From: a bacterium
GTDB lineage: Bacteria; Bacillota; Bacilli; Lactobacillales; Streptococcaceae
Direction of reading: 5' to 3'
Assembly: GCA_905221385.1 (NCBI GenBank)
Contig: CAJNCV010000002.1
Coordinates: 62,001 to 126,000 of the forward strand
Length of the DNA stretch: 64,000 nt
Made by a program: the position numbers and the translations under genes. The notes beneath the pieces were generated by a model. The model made no database searches. It was given only the letters and a program-made list of their open reading frames with translations, and had not been told where the DNA came from. This document shows, piece by piece, positions 10,992-17,610 of this stretch. Within the stretch, counting starts at the first letter, position 1, and every line of letters starts with the position of its first letter.

Positions 10992-12548
10992 ATGATTATG
11001 GAGGAACAGTCAGAAACACTCAGTTCCAAGAAAGAATTTGCCTTTGCCTCAAGCACCATATTATCCCAAGTTGGCCGAGGAATCATTGTTGGTCTCGTCG
11101 TCGGGCTAATCGTCGGATCTTTTCGTTTCTTAATCGAAAAGGGCTTCTACCTGATACAAGGACTCTATCAAGATCAAGCGCACCTAGTGCGCAATCTCTT
11201 TATCGTTGTTCTATTTTATTTAATTGTTAGCTGGCTTAGCACGAAACTAACTCGGTCAGAAAAAGATATCAAGGGTTCAGGAATTCCTCAAGTCGAAGCC
11301 GAACTAAAAGGACTCATGGCTCTTAACTGGTGGAGTGTCCTCTGGAAAAAATATATTCTAGGGATTCTTGCTATTGCCAGTGGCCTCATGCTGGGGCGAG
11401 AAGGGCCAAGTATTCAACTTGGAGCAGTTGGTGGTAAAGGCATTGCCAAGTGGCTAAAATCTAGCCCAGTTGAAGAACGTTCCCTGATTGCCAGTGGTGC
11501 TGCCGCAGGACTAGCAGCTGCCTTTAACGCTCCGATTGCAGGCCTTCTCTTTGTTATAGAAGAAGTTTACCACCATTTTTCACGCTTTTTCTGGGTCTCA
11601 ACTCTAGCAGCCAGTCTCGTAGCAAACTTTGTCTCACTACTCATATTTGGCCTAACACCCGTACTAGATATGCCAGACAACATTCCTCTCATGACCCTAG
11701 ACCAGTATTGGATTTACCTCCTTATGGGAGTTTTTCTCGGGCTTTCTGGTTTTCTCTATGAGAAAGCTGTACTCAATGTTGGTCGAGTTTATGACTGGAT
11801 TGGTCAAAAAATCCATTTGGATAAAGCTTATTATCCAATCCTAGCCTTTATCCTTATCATACCAGTCGGAATTTTCCTACCTCAAATTCTCGGTGGTGGA
11901 AATCAGGTCGTTCTTTCCCTAACTGAGCAAGATTTTAGTTTCCAAGTTCTTTTAGCTTACTTTTTGATTCGCTTTGTTTGGAGCATGATTAGCTATGGAA
12001 GTGGCCTCCCAGGAGGAATCTTCCTACCCATTTTGGCGCTAGGTTCCTTACTTGGTGCCCTAGTTGGTGTCATTTGTGTCAACCTTGGGCTTGTCAGTCA
12101 GGAGCAATTCCCTATATTTGTCATTCTGGGAATGAGTGGCTACTTTGGGGCAATATCCAAGGCACCCTTAACCGCTATGATACTCGTAACCGAGATGGTT
12201 GGGGACATTCGCAACCTCATGCCACTTGGCTTAGTGACCTTGGTCGCCTACATTGTAATGGATCTACTCAAGGGTGCTCCAGTCTATGAGGCCATGCTGG
12301 AAAAAATGCTGCCAGAAGAAGCGACAGACGAAGGAGAAGTCACCCTCATTGAAATCCCTGTATCTGATAAAATCGCTGGAAAACAGGTTCACGAGCTCAA
12401 CTTGCCACATAACATCCTCATCACCACCCAAGTCCATAATGGCAAAAGTCAAACCGTTAACGGCTCAACTAGAATGTATCTGGGTGATATGATCCACCTG
12501 GTGATTCCAAAAAGTGAAATTGGCAAAGTAAAGGATTTGTTGTTATAG
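10992..12548 (+). CDS. ClC-family chloride/proton exchanger with C-terminal TrkA-C domain
   Basis: The 518-aa polytopic membrane protein has all the selectivity motifs of the ClC family: GSGIPQVE (about 94), GREGPSIQLG (about 136), and GLPGGIFLPI (about 337). The gating glutamate (in GREGP) and the internal proton glutamate (in LLFVIEEVYHH) are both present, which favours an H+/Cl- or fluoride-type exchanger over a passive channel. The last approximately 75 residues (VTLIEIPVSDKIAGKQV... to the end) resemble a TrkA-C/RCK_C ligand-binding domain. An AGAGGA ribosome site precedes the ATG. It ends the rbgA-rnhB transcript. Confidence 0.92.
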   Translation: MIMEEQSETLSSKKEFAFASSTILSQVGRGIIVGLVVGLIVGSFRFLIEKGFYLIQGLYQDQAHLVRNLFIVVLFYLIVSWLSTKLTRSEKDIKGSGIPQVEAELKGLMALNWWSVLWKKYILGILAIASGLMLGREGPSIQLGAVGGKGIAKWLKSSPVEERSLIASGAAAGLAAAFNAPIAGLLFVIEEVYHHFSRFFWVSTLAASLVANFVSLLIFGLTPVLDMPDNIPLMTLDQYWIYLLMGVFLGLSGFLYEKAVLNVGRVYDWIGQKIHLDKAYYPILAFILIIPVGIFLPQILGGGNQVVLSLTEQDFSFQVLLAYFLIRFVWSMISYGSGLPGGIFLPILALGSLLGALVGVICVNLGLVSQEQFPIFVILGMSGYFGAISKAPLTAMILVTEMVGDIRNLMPLGLVTLVAYIVMDLLKGAPVYEAMLEKMLPEEATDEGEVTLIEIPVSDKIAGKQVHELNLPHNILITTQVHNGKSQTVNGSTRMYLGDMIHLVIPKSEIGKVKDLLL

Positions 12549-12610
12549 GTGGTATTTGCATAATTTATTTTATGTATTTTAAGTTCTGGATTTTCAATAA
12601 ATTACTTTAG

Positions 12611-12642
12611 AAACCGATTCTCGAGCAGAGATCGGTTTTTAC
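12611..12642 (+). terminator. Rho-independent terminator after the ClC gene
   Basis: AAACCGAT and ATCGGTTT form an 8-bp stem around a 12-base loop, followed by TTTTT. It closes the rbgA-rnhB-ClC operon and marks the left edge of the accessory island. Confidence 0.85.
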
Positions 12643-12685
12643 TTCTTATATCGTTAAAATTAATTAAAATATAGTATAATAAGAA
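12643..12685 (+). promoter_or_regulatory. Promoter region of the first immunity-type gene, with a weak inverted repeat
   Basis: TATAAT lies at 12675-12680, 23 bases before the ATG, preceded by AT-rich DNA without a clear -35. TTCTTAT (12643-12649) and ATAAGAA (12679-12685) form a 7-bp inverted repeat spanning the promoter, similar in placement to the longer one before the third copy. Confidence 0.5.
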
Positions 12686-12702
12686 AAAGGGGAAAAGCTT
12701 AA

Positions 12703-13125
12703 ATGAATAATTCCAGCAATAAAAAAAGCCATAAAAGGATACTAATCGTTTTGTTACTCGTAGCCATTACAGCAGGAGGTGTTTCTATATTTAGTATGTT
12801 AGGGAAATCTCAAGAAGAACGTCGAAATAGAGAGTATGAAGTTAGTTTGGTAAATGCCTTAAAGAATTCATATGAAGGGATAGAAGAAATCAAAATTTCC
12901 AATCCAACATATACGAACTCTCCTGGTGACTGGTCTTGTAAGGTTGATATTTTGTTTGAAGATGGGGAAAAAATATTCTATGGAATTCCACATAACCTAG
13001 ATGAGATAGAAAATTATAACGGTCGTATGACTTATGGACAGCGAGATTTTCTTAACCGAAGAAAAGGAATAACAACTAATACAGTTACGGTTACATACTC
13101 TAACAAAGAAAGAGGGGAACAGTAA
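12703..13125 (+). CDS. Small membrane-anchored protein, putative immunity protein (copy 1)
   Basis: The 140-aa protein has a Lys-rich N-terminus, one hydrophobic segment (about residues 12-33, LIVLLLVAITAGGV) without a lipobox cysteine, then an extracellular domain. It is one of three tandem paralogues sharing the motif KSQEERRNREYEVSLV directly after the membrane anchor, while their last approximately 80 residues diverge. Its stop codon overlaps the ATG of a broken copy of the toxin gene. A surface-anchored, variable small protein coupled to a toxin gene is what an immunity protein to an extracellularly acting toxin looks like. Function is inferred from context, not from a recognised family. 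Confidence 0.75.
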   Translation: MNNSSNKKSHKRILIVLLLVAITAGGVSIFSMLGKSQEERRNREYEVSLVNALKNSYEGIEEIKISNPTYTNSPGDWSCKVDILFEDGEKIFYGIPHNLDEIENYNGRMTYGQRDFLNRRKGITTNTVTVTYSNKERGEQ

Positions 13126-13223
13126 TGGTATTTAATTATACAGAAAAACAACTTAATGAATTAATCCATGGGAAGAATGTATACAGTGTCAATGCTGAAT
13201 ATGCTGAGAAAAAGAGGAAATGA
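13125..13223 (+). pseudogene. Truncated 5' end of the lipase-like toxin gene (remnant 1, 32 codons)
   Basis: The first 28 codons (MVFNYTEKQLNELIHGKNVY and on to EYAE) are nearly identical to the start of the intact toxin at 14409, differing at only two residues (E for D at 7, I for N at 14). The frame then runs into KKRK and a stop. The ATG overlaps the stop of immunity copy 1 (TAATG), exactly as at the intact pair. It is a recombination scar of a former immunity-toxin unit. Confidence 0.85.
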
Positions 13224-13660
13224 TAATGAGTAAAAACAGATTAAGAAAAAGCTATAAACCATTATTCATAGTTTTACTACTCGCAACTATCACAGCAGGA
13301 GGTATTTTTATGTTTAATTTGTTAGGAAAATCTCAAGAAGAGCGTCGAAATAGAGAATATGAAGTAAGTCTGGTTAATGCCTTAAAGAATTCCTATGAAG
13401 GGATTGAGGAGGTAACGATTACGAATCCATCGTACAGCTCAATTCCTTCAGACACTTGGGGGGCGGATGTGAAACTAAAATTTTTTGATGGAACATCTAA
13501 AGAACATGTTTTAGCTTTTGATATAAACTCGAATAAAATTAGGATTGGAGTATATAATAAGGATGATGAAGAATTTCAACATTTTTTAAATTCTAGGCGA
13601 GGTTCTACTAAGTCAAAAGTTAAAGTTAAATATTCGAATGGTTCAGAAGGGGAGCTATGA
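13220..13660 (+). CDS. Small membrane-anchored protein, putative immunity protein (copy 2)
   Basis: The 146-aa paralogue has the same architecture: a basic start, one membrane segment (about 15-36, LFIVLLLATITAGGIFMF), the shared KSQEERRNREYEVSLVNALK stretch, then a divergent outer domain lacking the cysteine found in copies 1 and 3. The ATG at 13220 overlaps the stop of toxin remnant 1; a second in-frame ATG lies at 13226. It has no promoter of its own and would depend on the upstream transcript. Its stop overlaps the start of toxin remnant 2. Confidence 0.75.
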   Translation: MIMSKNRLRKSYKPLFIVLLLATITAGGIFMFNLLGKSQEERRNREYEVSLVNALKNSYEGIEEVTITNPSYSSIPSDTWGADVKLKFFDGTSKEHVLAFDINSNKIRIGVYNKDDEEFQHFLNSRRGSTKSKVKVKYSNGSEGEL

Positions 13661-13898
13661 TGAATAAATACGTGTATACAGACAAACAACTTAATGAATT
13701 GAATCAAGGTCCGAATGTTTACAGTGTTAATACTGAGTTCGCACAGCGTAAAGAAAACCGAACAAATATTGTTACTGCTAAATCAGATAACGAGTTAAAA
13801 AAGGTGAAATCAACACTATAACCACCTCCGATGGTCAAGAATTCCGTGTCGTTGCGACTAAGTCTCACCGAATATCGGGATTTGATGCAGTATCTGTG
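13657..13898 (+). pseudogene. Truncated and frameshifted 5' part of a toxin gene (remnant 2)
   Basis: The frame starting at 13657 reads MMNKYVYTDKQLNELNQG, related to but distinct from the intact toxin N-terminus, and stops at 13821 after 54 codons. One frame over, homology continues: INTITTSDGQEFRVVATKS, which the intact gene has at residues 48-66 (TNTITTSDGQEFRVVATKS), then GFDAVSV before similarity ends near 13898. So a frameshift plus 3' truncation have killed it. The different N-terminus shows it came from a distinct toxin allele. Confidence 0.85.
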
Positions 13899-13911
13899 AC
13901 AATTGACTTGA

Positions 13912-13963
13912 TTTTCTCTATTCTACTGTTATTTATCTTTAAATTATAGTAGAATAGAGAAAA
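13912..13963 (+). repeat. 16-bp perfect inverted repeat before immunity copy 3
   Basis: TTTTCTCTATTCTACT (13912-13927) and AGTAGAATAGAGAAAA (13948-13963) are exact reverse complements separated by 20 AT-rich bases. The right arm ends just before the AGGAG ribosome site of copy 3 and covers the likely -10 (TATAGT or TAGAAT, about 13945-13955). It could be an operator, an RNA hairpin hiding the ribosome site, or a scar of a mobile element. Confidence 0.8.
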
Positions 13964-13977
13964 GGAGAAAAGCTTAA

Positions 13978-14409
13978 ATGAACAATTCTGGAATTAAAAA
14001 AAGTCATAAAAAGCTACTAATCGTTTTGTTAGTTGCATTCATTACAGCAGGAGGTGTTTTTATGTTTAGTATGTTAAGGAAGTCTCAAGAAGAGCGTCGA
14101 AATAGAGAGTATGAAGTTAGTTTGGTTGAAACTTTAAAAGATAGTTATGAGGGTATTGAAGAAATTAGATTTTCTAATGCAAACTACACAAATCCTCCAG
14201 GAAGTTGGACTTGCGTAGTTGAACTATATTTTAATGAGAGAAGCATAAAATATAAAATTAATTATTCAAAAAAAGATAAACGTATTTCTGATGTATCTTT
14301 AGAGAGAGAGAATAGAAAAGAGGACCGAGAATTTTTAAATAGTCACTGGGGTAAGACTAGTAAACTCACAAAAATTATTTATTCAGATGGCTCAGAAGGA
14401 GAATATTAA
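13978..14409 (+). CDS. Small membrane-anchored protein, putative cognate immunity protein (copy 3)
   Basis: The 143-aa paralogue is the one directly coupled to the intact toxin: its TAA overlaps the toxin ATG (TAATG at 14407-14411). One membrane segment (about 13-33), then KSQEERRNREYEVSLVETLK, then a beta-rich looking outer domain with a cysteine (SWTCVVEL). The 5' region, from the GGAGAAAAGCTTAAATG around the start onward, is almost identical to that of copy 1, giving long direct repeats that can recombine. By position it is the best candidate for neutralising the toxin. Confidence 0.78.
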   Translation: MNNSGIKKSHKKLLIVLLVAFITAGGVFMFSMLRKSQEERRNREYEVSLVETLKDSYEGIEEIRFSNANYTNPPGSWTCVVELYFNERSIKYKINYSKKDKRISDVSLERENRKEDREFLNSHWGKTSKLTKIIYSDGSEGEY

Positions 14410-15680
14410 TGGTATTTAATTATACAGATAAACAACTCAATGAATTAAACCATGGGAAGAATGTATATAGTGTCAATGCTGAATATGCTGAAAGGGAAGT
14501 TGAAAAGAAAGTTGTAGCCAAAACAAATGATAAGTTATCTTCGGATGAAACCAACACCATAACCACCTCCGATGGTCAAGAATTTCGTGTTGTTGCCACT
14601 AAGTCTGACATTGAAACAGGTTTTGACGGGCTAGCAGTTGCACCTATTGTCAACGGCGAACCAGATTATAAAAATATAGCTGTGATTGCTGCAGGAACGG
14701 ATCCTGATAGTCCGGTGAATAAAACTATGTTTGGTTCACGCGATTTCTATAGTGCTATAGTTGCTAGACAAACTTATTTATCTCCGCAATATAAGGTTGC
14801 TGATCAATTCGTAAAAGAGATTATGGACGATCCTAGATATGAAGTCAGTCAACTATCAGGTTATTCACAAGGTTCCTACATGCTAAAGGTAGGAGCTAAA
14901 TACCACATTCCTACAACCACCTTTAATGCTTGGTTTAAATACGGTGCACTCACACTGGAAGAAAAAGCATTTATTGAAAGCAACCCTTCTATGTTTATAG
15001 ATTACCGTAGAAAAAATGATGATGTAGTAATTGGGAATGATTTCAACCACCCAGAATGGTATAATAGTTCGATTGATATTACAAATTCTATGCCTAGCAC
15101 GATTCATTGGATTGATGGTTCGAGCCATAAAATTGAAGAGTGGGAGTTTGATCCTGTAACTGGTCAACTTGTAGATGGCAAAGGAGGGAAACCCTTAATC
15201 AGTGGCGTTTATCGAGCCTATGCCAACAGTCTCCGAGGAATGACTCATTACAAGGACTTGAAATCAAAATGGTCATCAGGTGGCATTAGTAGCTCTGAGG
15301 AAATATACTTAGATGCAGCTCAAGGTTCTATCCTATCATCATCTATGGCTACAGCAGCAAGAACTGGAGCTGATGAAGTGAGTGCCTTAGCCAAAAAAGC
15401 CAATCAAGAATTACAAGAAATTTGGTCAAAAATCGACTTTACGAGCTACACAGCATTAGCTCCCTATGAGGTTGAAGCCATTTTTGCTAGTCAAGGTATT
15501 ACTCAAGCACAGTTTATAGATACATTTCAGACAGAAACAAATCAAACAACCACTAAGATGAATGCTTCCGCCCAATCATTTGAAAATTTGGATAAACAAT
15601 TACAGGAAGTTATCGAAAAAACAGTAGCAACAGACACACAATTTGCCAAGGAGTTCAGACAATGGAAAGAAAAGATGTGA
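14409..15680 (+). CDS. Lipase-like toxin with helical C-terminal domain (putative T7SS 'reverse-LXG' effector)
   Basis: The 423-aa protein has two parts. Residues about 55-285 look like an alpha/beta-hydrolase lipase: nucleophile elbow GYSQG with Ser153, a DYRRKNDDVV segment (Asp204/205) and DGSSHKIEEW (His240) in the right order for a Ser-Asp-His triad. Residues about 295-423 are a long helical region without Cys or Trp until the end, like an LXG/WXG100-type secretion domain but at the C-terminus. There is no signal peptide. In Staphylococcus aureus the type VII-secreted lipase TslA has this same reversed order and is followed by two small helical partners, as here. Upstream lies a coupled immunity-type gene. 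Lipase activity and T7 export are inferences; the two-domain layout and triad candidates are visible. Confidence 0.8.
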   Translation: MVFNYTDKQLNELNHGKNVYSVNAEYAEREVEKKVVAKTNDKLSSDETNTITTSDGQEFRVVATKSDIETGFDGLAVAPIVNGEPDYKNIAVIAAGTDPDSPVNKTMFGSRDFYSAIVARQTYLSPQYKVADQFVKEIMDDPRYEVSQLSGYSQGSYMLKVGAKYHIPTTTFNAWFKYGALTLEEKAFIESNPSMFIDYRRKNDDVVIGNDFNHPEWYNSSIDITNSMPSTIHWIDGSSHKIEEWEFDPVTGQLVDGKGGKPLISGVYRAYANSLRGMTHYKDLKSKWSSGGISSSEEIYLDAAQGSILSSSMATAARTGADEVSALAKKANQELQEIWSKIDFTSYTALAPYEVEAIFASQGITQAQFIDTFQTETNQTTTKMNASAQSFENLDKQLQEVIEKTVATDTQFAKEFRQWKEKM

Positions 15681-16054
15681 AATGGGAGGAAATTAGAGAG
15701 AAAGAGAGAGAACTGTTTAATCTAGAAGAACAATATTATCAACAAAAGAAAGAACTCGATGATAAAGCACTCGATTTAAACGAACGAAATGCAAATTTAG
15801 AAAAACTGATGTCTGATGAAGTTGATAAAATGTATCAAGTCTTGAGAAAATTTTCATCAACTGCTGATGATGTTAGAGACTACTTTACAGAAATAGAAAA
15901 TCTGAGACACTTTTCGGAACAAGTATACCGAGAACATAGAATTAAACTCGAAGATGAGAGAGAAAAAAACGATAACGAGTTTCGCAAAAAAAGAAATAAA
16001 TTAGATGAAGAATTTCACAAACTAAGGAGAGATTATGCAAGCACCAATGAATGA
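15662..16054 (+). CDS. Small coiled-coil partner protein (TlaA-like, putative T7SS adaptor 1)
   Basis: The 130-aa protein is almost entirely charged helix with heptad-like spacing (LFNLEEQYYQQKKELDDKAL, then a central FSSTADDVRDYF turn, then a second charged helix). It overlaps the toxin 3' end by 19 bases with a good AAGGAG ribosome site inside the toxin gene, so it is translated with the toxin. The helical-hairpin form fits small WXG100-like partners that bind LXG-type domains. No recognised domain beyond that. Confidence 0.72.
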   Translation: MERKDVKWEEIREKERELFNLEEQYYQQKKELDDKALDLNERNANLEKLMSDEVDKMYQVLRKFSSTADDVRDYFTEIENLRHFSEQVYREHRIKLEDEREKNDNEFRKKRNKLDEEFHKLRRDYASTNE

Positions 16055-16325
16055 ATACTACACAGATGAAGAATATCAATATGCACTGAAACAAATGTAT
16101 CGAATGATGGAAAGAAACCGAATCCTTGCAGAAGCAAAGTTAGCAATAACAGCAAAAAATAAATTAGAAGAAAACTTTAATAAGGCAGCTAAGAAAATTG
16201 CTACAGAAACTAAATCAACCATCACAAGCATTAACAGCCAAATGGACACTGCAATACGAGGAAAAGTTCGCAAGAGTCTTGAAGAAAAGATTCCTAATAT
16301 GTTAGTCAAGTATGATGAAATTTAA
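16035..16325 (+). CDS. Small helical partner protein (putative T7SS adaptor 2)
   Basis: The 96-aa helical protein (MNEYYTDEEYQYALKQMYRM, then KLAITAKNKLEENFNKAAKK and a C-terminal helix) overlaps the preceding gene by 20 bases and has an AAGGAGA ribosome site four bases before its ATG. Length near 100 aa, absence of a signal sequence and helix-only composition match the second small partner of S. aureus TslA-type toxins. Function is inferred from position. Confidence 0.7.
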   Translation: MQAPMNEYYTDEEYQYALKQMYRMMERNRILAEAKLAITAKNKLEENFNKAAKKIATETKSTITSINSQMDTAIRGKVRKSLEEKIPNMLVKYDEI

Positions 16326-16381
16326 TAAAGGGGTTCACAGTGAATGCTTTATGGTTAGATTTTTTAAAAGTTTCTCATATC

Positions 16382-16412
16382 ATCTTTCCGAAAAACTATA
16401 ATTTTCTTGAAA
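16382..16412 (+). other. difSL: dif(SL)-like chromosome dimer resolution site
   Basis: The 31 bases begin ATCTTTCCGAAAAAC, continue with TATAAT in the middle and end TTTTCTTGAAA. From memory this agrees with the streptococcal difSL site acted on by XerS. It sits 52 bases upstream of xerS, the normal place for difSL. The imperfect dyad TTTTC / GAAAA-type arms and the switch of gene orientation around it support the call. Confidence 0.88.
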
Positions 16413-16435
16413 AATATATTAGTCTATGCTATACT
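16407..16435 (+). promoter_or_regulatory. xerS promoter, -35 inside the dif site
   Basis: TTGAAA (16407-16412), a 17-base spacer and TATACT (16430-16435) with a TGC extension form a strong promoter. The -35 box is the last six bases of the dif site, so XerS bound at dif would cover it. Confidence 0.75.
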
Positions 16436-16464
16436 ACTAGTAGACTTAATTATGGAGAAAATAC

Positions 16465-17535
16465 ATGAAACGTGAGATTTTACTGGAACGAATCGACAAA
16501 CTAAAACAAATCATGCCCTGGTATGTTCTGGAATACTACCAATCTAAACTTGCTGTGCCCTACAGTTTTACAACCTTGTACGAATATCTCAAGGAATACG
16601 ATCGATTTTTCAGCTGGGTTTTGGAGTCTGGAATCTCAGATGCAGATAAAATGTCTGATATTCCTTTATCTGTCTTAGAACATATGACAAAAAAAGACAT
16701 GGAATCCTTTATCCTATATCTACGAGAACGACCTTTACTGAATGCCAATACAACCAAACAAGGCGTTTCGCAGACAACCATCAATCGGACCTTATCAGCC
16801 CTTTCTAGTCTTTACAAGTATCTGACCGAGGAAGTTGAAAACGACCAGGGTGAGCCATATTTCTATCGAAATGTAATGAAGAAAGTTTCAACCAAGAAAA
16901 AGAAAGAAACACTTGCTGCCAGAGCTGAAAACATCAAGCAAAAACTCTTTCTAGGCGATGAAACAGAAGGTTTTCTGACTTATATCGACCAAGAGTACCC
17001 ACAACAACTTTCAAATCGCGCTCTTTCATCATTTAATAAAAATAAAGAACGTGATTTGGCCATTATTGCCCTTCTCTTGGCATCTGGTGTCCGCTTATCT
17101 GAAGCTGTTAATCTGGATCTAAGAGACCTTAATCTCAAAATGATGGTCATTGATGTCACACGTAAGGGGGGAAAACGTGACTTAGTCAATGTTGCTGCCT
17201 TTGCCAAGCCCTATCTAGAAAATTATCTAGCCATTCGCAATCAACGCTATAAGACGGAAAAGACGGATACAGCTCTCTTTTTGACACTTTACAGAGGTGT
17301 TCCCAATCGTATCGATGCTTCCAGCGTTGAAAAAATGGTTGCTAAGTACTCTGAGGACTTCAAAGTGCGTGTAACTCCCCACAAACTACGCCATACGCTA
17401 GCAACTAGGCTCTATGATGCGACTAAATCGCAAGTTTTGGTTAGCCACCAGCTAGGTCACGCCAGTACACAAGTCACTGACCTCTATACCCATATCGTAA
17501 ATGATGAACAAAAAAATGCTCTAGATAGTTTATAG
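16465..17535 (+). CDS. xerS: Tyrosine recombinase XerS
   Basis: XerS is the single recombinase that resolves chromosome dimers at difSL in streptococci, replacing XerC/XerD. The 356-aa protein has an N-terminal SAM-like core-binding domain (about 15-130) and a C-terminal catalytic domain with the full set: Arg in [11 protein letters not shown] (about 210), a Lys in the beta-hairpin (TRKGGKRD), [11 protein letters not shown] (His and Arg), HQLGHAS and the nucleophile Tyr in VTDLYTHI near the end. Length matches the family. GGAG ribosome site before ATG. Confidence 0.97.
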   Translation: MKREILLERIDKLKQIMPWYVLEYYQSKLAVPYSFTTLYEYLKEYDRFFSWVLESGISDADKMSDIPLSVLEHMTKKDMESFILYLRERPLLNANTTKQGVSQTTINRTLSALSSLYKYLTEEVENDQGEPYFYRNVMKKVSTKKKKETLAARAENIKQKLFLGDETEGFLTYIDQEYPQQLSNRALSSFNKNKERDLAIIALLLASGVRLSEAVNLDLRDLNLKMMVIDVTRKGGKRDLVNVAAFAKPYLENYLAIRNQRYKTEKTDTALFLTLYRGVPNRIDASSVEKMVAKYSEDFKVRVTPHKLRHTLATRLYDATKSQVLVSHQLGHASTQVTDLYTHIVNDEQKNALDSL

Positions 17536-17570
17536 AATACATAAAATTATTTATGTAAAATACAACTCAT

Positions 17571-17610
17571 AAAAAGAAGCTGGTCATACAACCAGCTCCT
17601 TTCCTTTTAT
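17571..17610. terminator. Shared terminator between xerS and lplA
   Basis: AGCTGGT (17578-17584) and ACCAGCT (17591-17597) form a perfect stem with a six-base loop. A-rich DNA to the left and CCTTTCCTTTT to the right let it serve both convergent genes. The right side reaches the lplA stop. Confidence 0.8.

Larger units (their letters stand above)
16340..16468 (+). other. Possible 42-codon ORF spanning the dif site
   Basis: A GTG at 16340 with an AAAGGGG sequence six bases upstream opens a 42-codon frame (VNALWLDFLKVSHIIFPKNY...) that ends at the xerS ATG. It runs straight through the dif site, so it is more likely chance or the scar of a lost gene than a working gene. Confidence 0.2.

Noticed and set aside
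14409..16325. T7SS machinery genes in the window
   Set aside because: No EssC-type ATPase, EsxA-like WXG100 protein or EssA/EssB was found; if the effector is secreted by T7SS, the machinery must be encoded elsewhere.
12643..16381. Island as a prophage or insertion element
   Set aside because: No integrase, transposase, terminal repeats or phage structural genes were seen; the only recombinase nearby is housekeeping XerS.
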